From Topomyia yanbarensis (lineage: Eukaryota; Arthropoda; Insecta; Diptera; Culicidae): a DNA stretch of 64,000 bases. The position numbers were made by a program, and so were the translations under genes. The stretch covers positions 158,975,167 to 159,039,166 of the forward strand of contig NC_080672.1 of assembly GCF_030247195.1 (NCBI RefSeq). Reading direction: 5' to 3'. Numbering within the stretch: the stretch's first letter is position 1; each line of letters opens with the position of its first letter. Below, piece by piece: positions 48,363 to 57,655 of the stretch. A model generated the notes under the pieces. That model made no database searches and was not told the DNA's origin. It was given only the letters and a program-made list of their open reading frames with translations.

Positions 48363-48931
48363 AGATATACAATAAATATCTAAATTATGCATTTTCGGAT
48401 CATCTCATGTTAAAATATTCGAATTACCAAAGTTTAATAATTTCATGTACTTTCATGAATAGCTTAAAGTATAATAATTTCATGCACTTCACCAGAAGAA
48501 AAAAAAGCCACATGTTTTTTGCCTTTGTCAGCTGCTCGTAGTATTTTGGCGTTAAAATTCATGCAACGATTCTCATTCACGGATACTGTTAGATTATTCA
48601 CAAAACAAAAGAAATCAAAAAGAAAAGCCGACGTGAAATCATGAATATATCTTTTACATAAATGTTAGTCTCCTGGAAAGGCGGTTTCTCGCGTTTGATT
48701 TCAAATATTGATTCGTTTCGGCAGTGCACTTGTATACCAATTGCACTTCCTGTCGCTTTGTGATCACTAAATATTGACATCACTGGAACTAATTGGTGCA
48801 TTTTTCTGCGAACAAAATTCCCATATCAGTCGTATTGAACAATGATCGACGTTCTTTAACTCTAATCCCGACCCGTATTTCGGCAGCCGAAAAAGGCTAC
48901 TCTTTGAACTAATTGTCTTCTTAGAACTTTT
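48363..48931. other. Unassigned DNA
   Basis: AT-rich, with no repeat ends recognised. Confidence 0.4.
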
Positions 48932-49153
48932 TCATAATTTGCCGCATCCTTCAATTGATGTCACATCGCTTTTACTCTCTTCCCTTGGCCAGCGACACAA
49001 GTGCAAGGATTCCGATCCCGACATCTCGGCATCTCGTTTGTGATCCGTCCGGGCGCGCGAGTGTGGGAGATCGGATTTTTTTCTTAGCGTTGCACATACT
49101 TTGTTCGTCCTACTCAACTCTGCCGTAGCGAGACCGAAATGGTTAACCAGCAT
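48932..49153 (-). other. Unrecognised 73-codon frame, possibly coding
   Basis: The minus frame opens with ATG at 49153 and closes with TGA at 48932. The product is polar and charged (R-A-R-T-D-H-K-R-D-A-E-M, R-W-P-R-E-E-S-K-S-D), and third codon positions look GC-richer than the neighbourhood. There is no signal peptide, membrane segment or known motif. It sits in the GC-richer single-copy stretch 48860-49400, which could equally be a regulatory region. Calling it a small gene would need expression or conservation. Confidence 0.22.
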
Positions 49154-51829
49154 GCCGTCATAAAAGTCAATAGCACGAAGATAAAAGGGACAATGTCGGA
49201 TTTTTATGTACCTGGTACAATCATGACGTACAAGCCATGAACGAGAGCACAGCGGTAGCCAAGATAATAGATGAAAAATACCGCCTTCCTTTACCTACTG
49301 ACATCATTCCGACCTTACGATAGCATCAGATATGCCGTCTAGTGGGAACGAGATGCGGGTTCTAGTAGCACGGGGATTGCGCCAAGGAAAAAATAATTAC
49401 CGGAGGAAAAATGCTATCTTTCAAAAAGTTTTCCTTTCATTCTTCAACCTTGTCAAAGGAAATGGTTCGATCTTGCCAATAATTGACCGTTAAATTTCGA
49501 CTCGGGGAACCTTTGCTCCATCAATCGTCGAACCAGCGAAGAATCAGTTCAAATAGTCAGTAGGAGGCTAGAAGACGTTGTTCGAGAGTTTATCGTCTTG
49601 TTATCCTTTTTTATTGTCACCAGAATGGCTTTAATATATTTTGTTTATTTCCCCCTGGTGTCTTCTGTCGATTTCAGCCTGAATCTAACCAACTTTGGAA
49701 ATACCACTAGCCGACAGGGGGAAATGAAAGCTTCCTTGTTGATTAGGAAAACGGATACACGTATATTATCCTTTTTTCGGCTCACACTTTGTATTCAATC
49801 CAAAATTCCGAAGGATGATTGTGGCAGTTTCCGTAGCTTATTGTGTCGACTTTTGTTGTCGATTCTTTTACCTTGTTAGTCTGTCTCTAATTTTCTTGTC
49901 CTCCGAAGGACGATACATTTTCATCAAAAGCTGGAAGCTAATCAGATGTGTACCTACCAACCCTACCGGATCAGACTGAAGCGTGTGCATTTCATTAAAT
50001 GTTAGAACGTACGACCCCACGAGGACTACAGCTTCCTGTATGGATGAAGATATATTCCTTAATCGGTTATAAAGCTTAAATGAAAACAACATATGCTTTA
50101 GATTGCTGTAGTTTGATTCTAGTATTGGAAATAACGATAACGGCATTATTCATAACTATCCGCTATCAGTAGACTTTTATTTTTGAACTTTATCTACAAA
50201 AGTTTAAAAACTAGAATTTTATAAAAAATCCTTAATCATAAAGAGAATCAAACGATCTTTTGATCAAAATCCCTTAAAATGAAATGTTACATTCAATACA
50301 TCATAGTCACATATAATGTAAAGTAATTAAATGAGACTAAACTCCCACATTTTCAAATTTGTTTTCAATAATTTGGAAATATTTTCACACAAATCAATAA
50401 CCAACTCTCATACCGAAAAGATTAGGAAATCCCTTTTTTGAAGATTTTAATTTTACACTGAACGCTGCAAACGGTAAGAAAGATTCCCTTTCTCCTGACA
50501 TATGTCAACCTATGCCTGCCACTCTTATCACTTGAAAATAACATCTCGCCACACTTGAACCGACGTCGCCGGGTTGTTCACTTTCAGTTCACTCCCATAA
50601 ATTATGATATCTGGTGAAGGCGGCTGCAGCATATCTAGACTTTACCCCTTGCCCGTCGCAAAACACTTAAACAGGACGACCATTTCTGCTCGTAAATAAC
50701 TCTGTCATCGAATCCTTGCGATGTGATAGAGTCTTTCTCTTCCTAACGCGTTTTGCCTTACAGACATAGTCAGAGTCGGTGGACTTGAGCGGCAATTTAC
50801 GATGGCCCATTAATCTCAGCGAGTACATACAGCCGGTCAGCATCGGATAGCCGGTGGTTGCAGGTCATGTCTGAATCTGACTAGCCGATGCGGCGTTTAG
50901 CGGTCATCGAAAGGATACCGCCAAAAGAGCAGTCATTGTCTACCCTGCTCGCTCCATCGCGTCAGCAGCCTTGCTCTAGCATCTGCGAGACTGAGGATTT
51001 CCAGAAGGATCGGACAGGGGCGTTTTATACCGACAATAAATAAGGATGTTTGTTTAAAATTACTGTGTTCGCAACGTAGCTCCCGCCTTTGTTTACCAGT
51101 TTGCCCTTCGTTTGTCATCAGATTGAGCATATTTTCTCCAGACCTAAAACAAGGGATGACTGAGCTAAGCTGCCTACCGAATGATACTTTAGCAATGCAC
51201 ACACTTTTTACGATATCTTAGGAAGGCCTTTGTCCTGTAAAACTTAATCCCCTTCTAAAGCTTCCTTCCGTATTTTTATGACGGTGTGTTATGCTCCTGT
51301 TCAAAGAGAATTTTCGACTGTTTTGGCAATATTTTTTACTACCGACGTAAAGTCGTAAAGTGCTTACCTAATTTTCGAAGAACGAAGGTGTAAGACACTA
51401 AAATGTACATGTACATATGTAAGTATCTCCGCATTCTACCTGCCATAAATACGTCCATTCGAGATTCCTGGTACGATTGTAAAAATATATGACGTTGTAT
51501 TAAAACATAGAAACCTACTTCGCTGCCGTGTTCTGTGGTGTGTGGTTTTGTTGACCAAATGTCAAAATGGACTGATCGCGTTTGCTGTAATATAAAATCG
51601 GATAAGAAACTTAAAAATGCTCATATTCTCTTCTGCACCATGATACGGTACAAAGAGGATCATATTTTCCACAGGGTAAATTTATTACATACAACTTACG
51701 ACTACTAAAAATAAAGCAGAAATGGAAAATATTTCCCAAGCGATGAAGAAAATGCGAGATTTGCAAGCCTATTTCAGGCAAAACCGTCAAAAAGGAGCAT
51801 CTAGGTGTTTCATCACATACGAGAAGGTT
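49154..51829. other. Single-copy DNA, partly GC-richer, no gene assigned
   Basis: No repeat ends are recognisable. GC-richer parts lie at 49154-49400 and 50480-51010 (GACGTCGCCGGGTTG, GATAGCCGGTGG, ATGCGGCGTTTAGCGG). The frames at 49598-49879, 49868-50146 and 50933-51202 have no domains. One pyrimidine tract with an acceptor-like CCTTACAG lies at about 50756-50763. This may be the least transposon-disturbed part of the window. Confidence 0.4.
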
Positions 51830-51837
51830 ATTTATAC

Positions 51838-52265
51838 CGCGTGTTCGTTTTACATCGGTCGTCGCTCGCATGCCAAACGAGCAACATGTTAACTCTATTT
51901 TCTGGCTGTATTAATAAGTGGTAGACGCTATGGATTATCAGCAACGTTGGCATTTGCAAGCACTTGCAGTGTTACCACATTTTATTCTGTAACTGGAGTG
52001 AAAAAATCGTTTTCATCAGCACCTTTCATAAAAAAATCTATACCAAAATCTGTACAACTAAAGTATACCAAAATATTTATTCTAAGTAAATAGTTATTTC
52101 TCTTGCATTTGTTCATGAAGAAAATTGTCTCAGAACTTAAATTTGCTTAATTAAATATTTTTCTTTTCATATTCAATGTTCCTAAAGAAAGAAAAATTCC
52201 TTCTACGGCATCTCACGGCGTGTCCGTTTTAATCATTCGTCGCTCGAATACCAAACGAGCAGCAT
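51838..52265 (+). repeat. Direct repeat of about 50 bp spaced by 330 bp
   Basis: CGTGTTCGTTTTACATCGGT..CGTCGCTCGCATGCCAAACGAGCAACAT (51839-51886) recurs as CGTGTCCGTTTTAATCATT..CGTCGCTCGAATACCAAACGAGCAGCAT (52218-52265). A different repeat (51968-52080) lies between them. Confidence 0.75.
51968..52080 (+). repeat. Dispersed repeat, pair with 63752-63885
   Basis: Shared ACATTTTATTCTGTAACTG, then AGT.AAAAAATC, and AAATCTGTAC.A words repeated in near tandem. Confidence 0.65.
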
Positions 52266-52937
52266 CATGGCTATATCATCCAGACGGTGCAACGTTTATC
52301 GTGCGTTCTTCATCGTGCTGTACGATTTGGAACTTTGTATGTGTACAAACGAGTATGTAATGCGGTTTGGTGTGTATTGAGTTCAACACAGCAAAGTGCG
52401 ACATTTGAGCGCTGTTTGTGAGTTGCGTTGAGATAAATCAATTTATTTTTACTGTTTGTGTGTACGTTGGGTTGATACAGGTGAAATTATCATACCAACA
52501 TCTTTTCGGCGGGTTGTAGGTATATAGGGTAATGGCCCTATTGACACATACGTTTCATATTTCGAATATAAGTGATGCACAATCCCCTCAAATATTGATG
52601 ACGGGGATATTAATATTATAATGTAAAAAGGTAAGTCTTTGTAAACAACCAATTAAAATTTCGTGATTCACCAAATACGCGTCAATTCCATGCACACTTA
52701 TTCGTGGCAAGGAAGGCAAGGCAGTTTGGTAATAATAATGGTATAAAATTGATACTCGTATTATAATTGAGTGGGAAAATGACGTCGGAATGTACCGCTA
52801 GGTCTCTGACATTCTGAAATGGGTCATTGGACAATCGGTAGAGCACCTTCTACATCCCGAAATCAAGTTGATTGTATGGGGAAACCATTTGCAGAAAACT
52901 TTTTCATAATACCGGCCAAAAGGATTTGAAAGGTTAA
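52266..52937. other. Unassigned DNA with a lone TAGGGTAATGGCC terminus
   Basis: TAGGGTAATGGCCCTATTGA at 52526 resembles the left end of a TAGGG-type element; no partner was found. The rest is unrecognised. Confidence 0.4.
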
Positions 52938-53131
52938 CACACACAGTGTAAATTTATTACATATTGCAATCCTCTTAAAAAGCGTCTAGCTGTGAGTATG
53001 AAATTCCAGGATAGAGTAGAAAGAGCAATTAAAATCAACAAACTTCTTCTCGCCGATAAATATTTTCCTGGTTTATCATTTATAGTAATGGGCAAAATTA
53101 AGCATGACTCTCTTGGATTGAGACAAAATTT
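52938..53131 (+). other. Coding-like segment ending in a stop, product unknown
   Basis: From a possible acceptor (ACACACACAG at 52940-52949) a frame runs to a TAA at 53129-53131. It reads KKRLAVSMKFQDRVERAIKI and continues LLLADKYFPGLSFIVMGKI, which has the mix of charged helix and hydrophobic turn expected of a real protein. The antisense frame over the same bases is probably a shadow. It could be a terminal exon, or the tail of a transposon ORF. I do not recognise the family. Confidence 0.3.
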
Positions 53132-53162
53132 GTAAGTGCACACTTTGGAATATAATGTATTT

Positions 53163-53310
53163 CTCGTCGATTAAGCATGAGTATGAGCGGCACCGGCCAC
53201 GTCCTTACAGTCATCGGGGAAGGAAAGGAATGATAGTGTAACAAACGTTGTTATGGAGACCATCTCCAAGTTTGCCACGGGAAGGAGACTTTATTAGTTG
53301 AAGGGGGTAA
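53163..53310 (+). repeat. GC-richer segment, probable dispersed repeat
   Basis: GGAAAGGAATGATAGTGTAA and GTTATGGAGACCATCTCCAA, ending AAAGAATAAACCAAATC, resemble a mosquito retroposon 3' region that I recall only vaguely. No second copy is in the window. Confidence 0.3.
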
Positions 53311-53610
53311 AGAATAAACCAAATCTGAATTCACCTAGATAAGTGATACGATCTATGCAACTCTCAGGAGTGTTATCATGTGTTTATTGCTCTGGGTAGC
53401 CGAGAATTTATGGTAGATTTATTATTTGTAGAATTAATTTGCAAATGCTCGTATTGCGAAAAAAAGCAGCTGCAGCTCCGGACTGCCGGCAGTCGGGAGA
53501 GTTGATTATGTTTAATTGAATCAAACGGTATGTGAACGATTTTATTATTCCTTGTTTCCTTTTTGCGAAACACGACATTCCAAAAACAATACAATATCAT
53601 GAAAAGCGAT
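53311..53610. other. Unassigned DNA
   Basis: Nothing recognisable except a CTGCAGCTCCGGACTGCCGG-like GC patch at about 53470. Confidence 0.35.
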
Positions 53611-53763
53611 TAAAAGGTGCCCCACATCAAATTGCATCACGGAAAAATCGCTGAAGAAAATAACCGATTGGGTATTTCCCAATCGGTTTACATTTAGGTA
53701 GAAGTAGCTTACAGTTTATTATTTACACTGGATTTTTATCGCTGTTTTTCGAAAAATGGAAAA

Positions 53764-54660
53764 ATGGTGTCACCCGAAAAGCAACGTAGCGAATTGACTT
53801 TGCGCAAGCACCTGGAAAATTCTCAACTCTCTCATCGGGGTATCGGAGAACAACTCGGAATCGTGCAATCAACGGAGAGTCGTGTGATTACACTCACAAC
53901 CAAACTCTGAGCATCGAACGGAAGGGAAAATACGGTCAATAGATGTTCTATTAGTGATCAGGATCACAAGCGTGTAGTGAAAGCGTTCAAGCGGAATCCC
54001 AATACTTCGGTCAGGCATGTGGCCAAAAAGTTGAATCTGTCCAAGTCGCTGATGTAACGAACCGCAAAATACGATGGGAAAGTCACGGGCCCAGAAACTG
54101 TACAACCAGATGCTGACGAAGCCTCTTTGTCTCATCATGGGTGATGAGACTTACGTCAAAGCGGACTTCCGGCTACTGTTCTTCGCCGCTCAGCACAACT
54201 TTGATGTTCCGGAGAAGCTAGGGAAGTACAATTTTTCAAGATTTGCCAATAAATATATGATTTGGCAAGGGTTCTGCTCATGAGGCAAACGAAGTGCTCC
54301 GTTTGTGACTACCGGGACTGTAAATTGGGTGATCTACCTCAAGGAGTGTCTACAGAAGTGTCTGCTTCCTCTGTTGAAGCAACACGAGGGCCCTACGATC
54401 TTCTGGCCGGATCTGGCTTGGTACCAATATTCAAATGTTGTTCTGGAGTGAACATGAACCCACCAACACACCAGATCTAAGGCTCATCGAAAAACACTGG
54501 GCAATTATGAAGCAGGCACTATGAAAGCATCTCATGCAGGTCAAATTTGATGAAGATATGAAGAAAAAATGGGTTTTCGTACAGACGAAGGTGCACCCAG
54601 ATGTTGTACAAAATCTAATGAGTAGAGCTAACGTAATGTGCAAGCGTACGGTTACGGTAT
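53764..54660 (+). pseudogene. DD37E-type Tc1/mariner transposase, broken
   Basis: The ATG at 53764 opens an N-terminal helix-turn-helix (S-P-E-K-Q-R, T-L-R-K-H-L-E-N-S, Q-L-G-I-V-Q-S-T), closing at a TGA near 53908. A second HTH-like part follows (DQDHKRVVKAFKRNP, VAKKLNLSKS) to a TAA near 54057, then a deletion. From 54074 comes the first catalytic Asp in GDETYVKADF, then KYMIWQGF, FWPDLAW with the second Asp near 54410, and LRLIEKHWAIMKQ with the catalytic Glu near 54487. Frameshifts separate these parts. The motif order is that of mosquito DD37E transposases, which cut and paste at TA; spacing between the last Asp and Glu is disturbed here, so the 37 is inferred from family resemblance. 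Confidence 0.75.
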
Positions 54661-54698
54661 TAAAGTTGAAAAAAAAAATATACTAAGAGCTTACTAAT

Positions 54699-54935
54699 TC
54701 TCGACAAACATATGATTACGACTTAAAAGCCAACTGTCAAAATTCTCTTTGAAGGGAAATTCCGGACAAACCGTTACATGTTAAACACAGTTCATAGCAG
54801 TTAATGAAAGAGAAAACTTTTCTCTTTTGTTTACTACCAATATCTGTGATTGGCGAGTAACGGTTTGTCCGGAATTTCCTTTCAAAGAGAATTTTGAGAG
54901 TTGGCTTTTAAGCCGTAATCATACGTTTGTCGAGA
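54699..54935. mobile_element. MITE family C, copy 2
   Basis: TCTCGACAAACATATGATTA and its near complement ending GTTTGTCGAGA. The arms run inward through GGAAATTCCGGACAAACCGT. At 237 bp it is closely similar to the copy in element B. Confidence 0.88.
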
Positions 54936-55013
54936 TTGATGATATTTTATTTTCTGGAAGCTTAACAGGATCGGTCCAAATCGTTTTTTCTGCGATTCAA
55001 TTTGATGTGATAC

Positions 55014-55167
55014 CCCGATCAGAATGAAATAACAGAGATTATAACAGTACATAATTTTTGTAACATATTGTGTTATAAATTAGATCTCGTTAGTAATTAA
55101 AATAACAGAAATTTATAACAAGTATCACTGCGAGATATAGGTTATGTGTTATGTGATTCTGATCGGG
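55014..55167. mobile_element. MITE inserted in the right TIR of the DD37E element
   Basis: Ends CCCGATCAGAAT and ATTCTGATCGGG are inverted, then AAATAACAGA and TATAACA motifs recur. Removing it and one AC joins GATGTGAT to ACACCTTT, the same length as the intact left TIR. Length is 154 bp; AC may be a 2-bp target duplication. Confidence 0.8.
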
Positions 55168-55312
55168 ACACCTTTAGTATCTCGAGACCTTTGTCGAAAT
55201 AGAATATTTCGTAGCACAAGTAATATTTACCGTGTATACACTTTGGTATTTATGTAGCACACAAAATGACAATTATATATTTGTATTTTTCTCCGCGAAC
55301 AATTGAATATGG

Positions 55313-56570
55313 CAGTCTATTTTCAACCATCAAAGGCATCGGTCACAATACCCAGTGTGCTCCTGCTTCTGTCCGAGCCAGTGCAAAGCGAACGAAAAAA
55401 CAGTTACTTGTATGCATCGTCTGAACAACAAAGGATACAGTTATTTTTATTCTTATGTGATCTATCAAGATGACTGAGTCTCATCAACAAAACGTGATTA
55501 TTCGGCCTAACACAGTGGCGATTGACTTCAGGTCTTTTCGCATAAGACCAAGTATTCGTGATGTGGAACATCTGCTGAAGGTGAAAATGCAACTTCGGTT
55601 GTCGGAAGTCACCTGCATACAGCTTGAGCACGTCAGGCATGCGGTGCTGATAACTTTCAACAAATTCGCCCAGGCGAAAAGATTCATTTCGCAGAACAAC
55701 TTAAAACACGTGATTATTTGTGACAACGCTGAAATCAAGATCCCTGTATACATGGATAATGGGAGTATTGAAGTGAAATTACATGATTTATCTCCACTTG
55801 CTTGTAAAGTGGCATTTAAAAGATTCATGTCGCATTTTGGAGCAGTGGAATCTATTACGGAGGACACATGGGGAAACTACCTCCCAAGTATTTCAAATGG
55901 CGTCTTTGTGGTGAGAATGCGGGTAGACCAACCCATTCCCTCCGACCTTACCCTGCAGTACAACACAGAAGAGGGTGACACCATTACACAGCGAACTCTT
56001 TGTACATATCAGAAACAAACTAATACGTGTCAATTCTGTGAACAAACGGCGCACTACGGACAACCCTGCCCAGAAACTGTTAAGGAAAGCTCAGTTGCAG
56101 AAAAAAATGCCAACACCCACGCCCCAACATCTTTACCTGAACCACAATCGGTTGCCAAAATTGTGGCTGCAGTTAAGGCAATAATGACAACTGTAAAAGC
56201 TTCAAACATAACAACTAATACCACCAGTGAAGAAGCTACCACCAAGGATGGAGTGTTCACATTCGGGACCCGCAAGGGCAAGAAGCCAGGAAGAAGATCT
56301 GATCGCGAGTATCACGGCAGTAATCAAGATGATGATACCGACGTAAGCAACAACGAAACAAACATGGGTTTGGCGTTGGCGAAAGAAGGAACATGTTCCC
56401 GACGCGAAAAAAGATCTCAGCTCGCAATAGCAAGTTGCGCGCACGGGATCTTACAGGCTCAAAATAAAATTTATCGTTATTTTTATTTTTTACTTTTTGT
56501 AAATATATAAAAGACCCATGGCTCCTCTAAGCTAACGCATTGAGCCGTGTCAAATAAACGAATTAAAAAA
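55313..56570 (+). mobile_element. ORF1-only non-LTR retrotransposon (half-LINE) with intact target duplication
   Basis: AATTGAATATGG occurs directly before (55301-55312) and directly after (56571-56582) the element. The body begins CAGTCTATTTTCAACC and ends in a short A-tail after AAATAAACGAATT. Between them lie a 157-bp leader, one intact ORF1 and a short 3' UTR. No RT or endonuclease is present. A perfect 12-bp duplication and an intact 346-codon frame indicate a recent insertion mobilised in trans. Confidence 0.85.
55470..56510 (+). CDS. Gag-like ORF1 protein of a non-LTR retrotransposon
   Basis: An intact 346-residue frame with ATG at 55470 in a good context (ATCAAGATG). Functionally it should be an RNA-binding, particle-forming protein that escorts element RNA to the nucleus. 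Residues 1-130 form a mixed alpha/beta N-terminal region (V-E-H-L-L-K-V-K-M-Q-L, V-Y-M-D-N-G-S-I-E-V-K-L) of the kind that precedes the knuckles in mosquito gag-like proteins. Residues 187-200 form a zinc knuckle CX2CX4HX4C (C187, C190, H195, C200). A Thr/Ala-rich linker and an acidic Q-D-D-D-T-D-V stretch follow, then a basic G-T-R-K-G-K-K-P-G-R-R-S. The last 20 or so residues (Y-F-Y-F-L-L-F) read into 3' UTR-like sequence, so the original C-terminus or the ORF2 junction was lost. The clade is probably Jockey-like, given the CAGT start and A-tail. It is not a host gene. Confidence 0.8.
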   Translation: MTESHQQNVIIRPNTVAIDFRSFRIRPSIRDVEHLLKVKMQLRLSEVTCIQLEHVRHAVLITFNKFAQAKRFISQNNLKHVIICDNAEIKIPVYMDNGSIEVKLHDLSPLACKVAFKRFMSHFGAVESITEDTWGNYLPSISNGVFVVRMRVDQPIPSDLTLQYNTEEGDTITQRTLCTYQKQTNTCQFCEQTAHYGQPCPETVKESSVAEKNANTHAPTSLPEPQSVAKIVAAVKAIMTTVKASNITTNTTSEEATTKDGVFTFGTRKGKKPGRRSDREYHGSNQDDDTDVSNNETNMGLALAKEGTCSRREKRSQLAIASCAHGILQAQNKIYRYFYFLLFVNI

Positions 56571-56582
56571 AATTGAATATGG

Positions 56583-57655
56583 TGTCGATTGTTATGTTAT
56601 CATTACTTGCGCGCGTTGTTAAGCTAACCGAAGCGTATTTTAACGATATATAATAAGCACTACTGTAACACCTGAAACGACTAGCTTTGTATATCATATA
56701 TGTATATACAATCGTTGACGCTAATTAATTTAAAAACACTGATTAGGAAAATAAGATTGGAGACAATCAGAACGAAAAAAATCTGTCACCTTTTACATCA
56801 ATAATCAAGTAGAATAGCTTTATACTAACGAAGAAATATGATTAACACGACAATAATATAGTGCATGCACTACTTCAAAGCATATGAAAGTATTCAATGC
56901 AATGAGAACAATTAATTTATTTTAATTGATTTATTGGACTAAAAGTAACGCAATGAACATGACAATAAAGCATATGTTCTTCGTGCTAATATGACAGCTG
57001 CAAATTGGTAACTGGTTTCTGATTCTTCTCGCGAACTATCAATTCTCAGCCCTCATACAGTCAGTCATTTCACTTGGACAAGACCATGCGTATTGCCCAC
57101 GCACATTGAATGCCCTGTGGATTGCTTTCTTAGTTGGTCAAATAAATACTAAAGAAACAAAGAAATTAGTTTGGTCAGTCCATAAAAATGTCAGCTCGAT
57201 TGGCATCAACCGGCGGATACATGTTCCCTTACAATGCCATCAAATCGAAAAACATTTAAAATTACATATACGAAAAAATATGTGCATTTCTGAATATAAT
57301 GAAATGAAGATTACTTAGTTATTTGCAATAAAATGAAACAGCTACTGAGAAGTTATAGTGAATTAATGGGATATATCAGAAAATTAAACACCGAATAAAA
57401 TTCCAATTCTTATGCCCGCACGATTTTTATTTTTTTTTCTATCGAAGCTTGAAGGTAACAAAAATAGTTCTCAAGGTAAGACGTGCTTGAGTGTGTGATG
57501 GGTATGGCGCCCCAGCGAAAATAACTGCCGCAAAGCATTTCACCGCGGCAATTTTTGTTGCATTTATGCCCAATGGATAACACAGTAACAGGAACAAGTT
57601 AGGCCTTGCAAAGAGTAAATTGATTGAAATTTCAACAATATTTCAGCATTGAAAA
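56583..57655. other. Unassigned AT-rich DNA
   Basis: A 70-codon frame at 57106-57318 lacks any domain. A GC-richer patch at about 57500-57560 (GGTATGGCGCCCCAGCG) is unassigned. Confidence 0.4.

Larger units (their letters stand above)
53611..55176 (+). mobile_element. Tc1/mariner (DD37E-type) transposon, decayed, with two MITEs inside
   Basis: The left TIR AAAGGTGCCCCACATCAAAT (53613) matches the right end read inward: complement of CAATTTGATGTG at 54998-55009 joined to CACCTTT at 55169-55175. The right TIR is split by a MITE (55014-55167). A second MITE (54699-54935) sits between transposase and right TIR. TA flanks both sides. A perfect AACCGATTGGG...CCCAATCGGTT hairpin lies inside the left end (53660-53691). 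Confidence 0.8.

Noticed and set aside
48598..48801. 67-codon minus-strand frame
   Set aside because: No domain, coding-like composition or splice context; chance in AT-rich DNA.
52829..52890. tRNA-like stretch with CAATCGGTAGAGCA resembling an A box
   Set aside because: No B box or acceptor-stem pairing follows; at most a decayed SINE head.
55484..56444. Several minus-strand frames over the half-LINE ORF1
   Set aside because: They are antisense shadows of the intact plus-strand ORF1, which has the zinc knuckle and the right element context.
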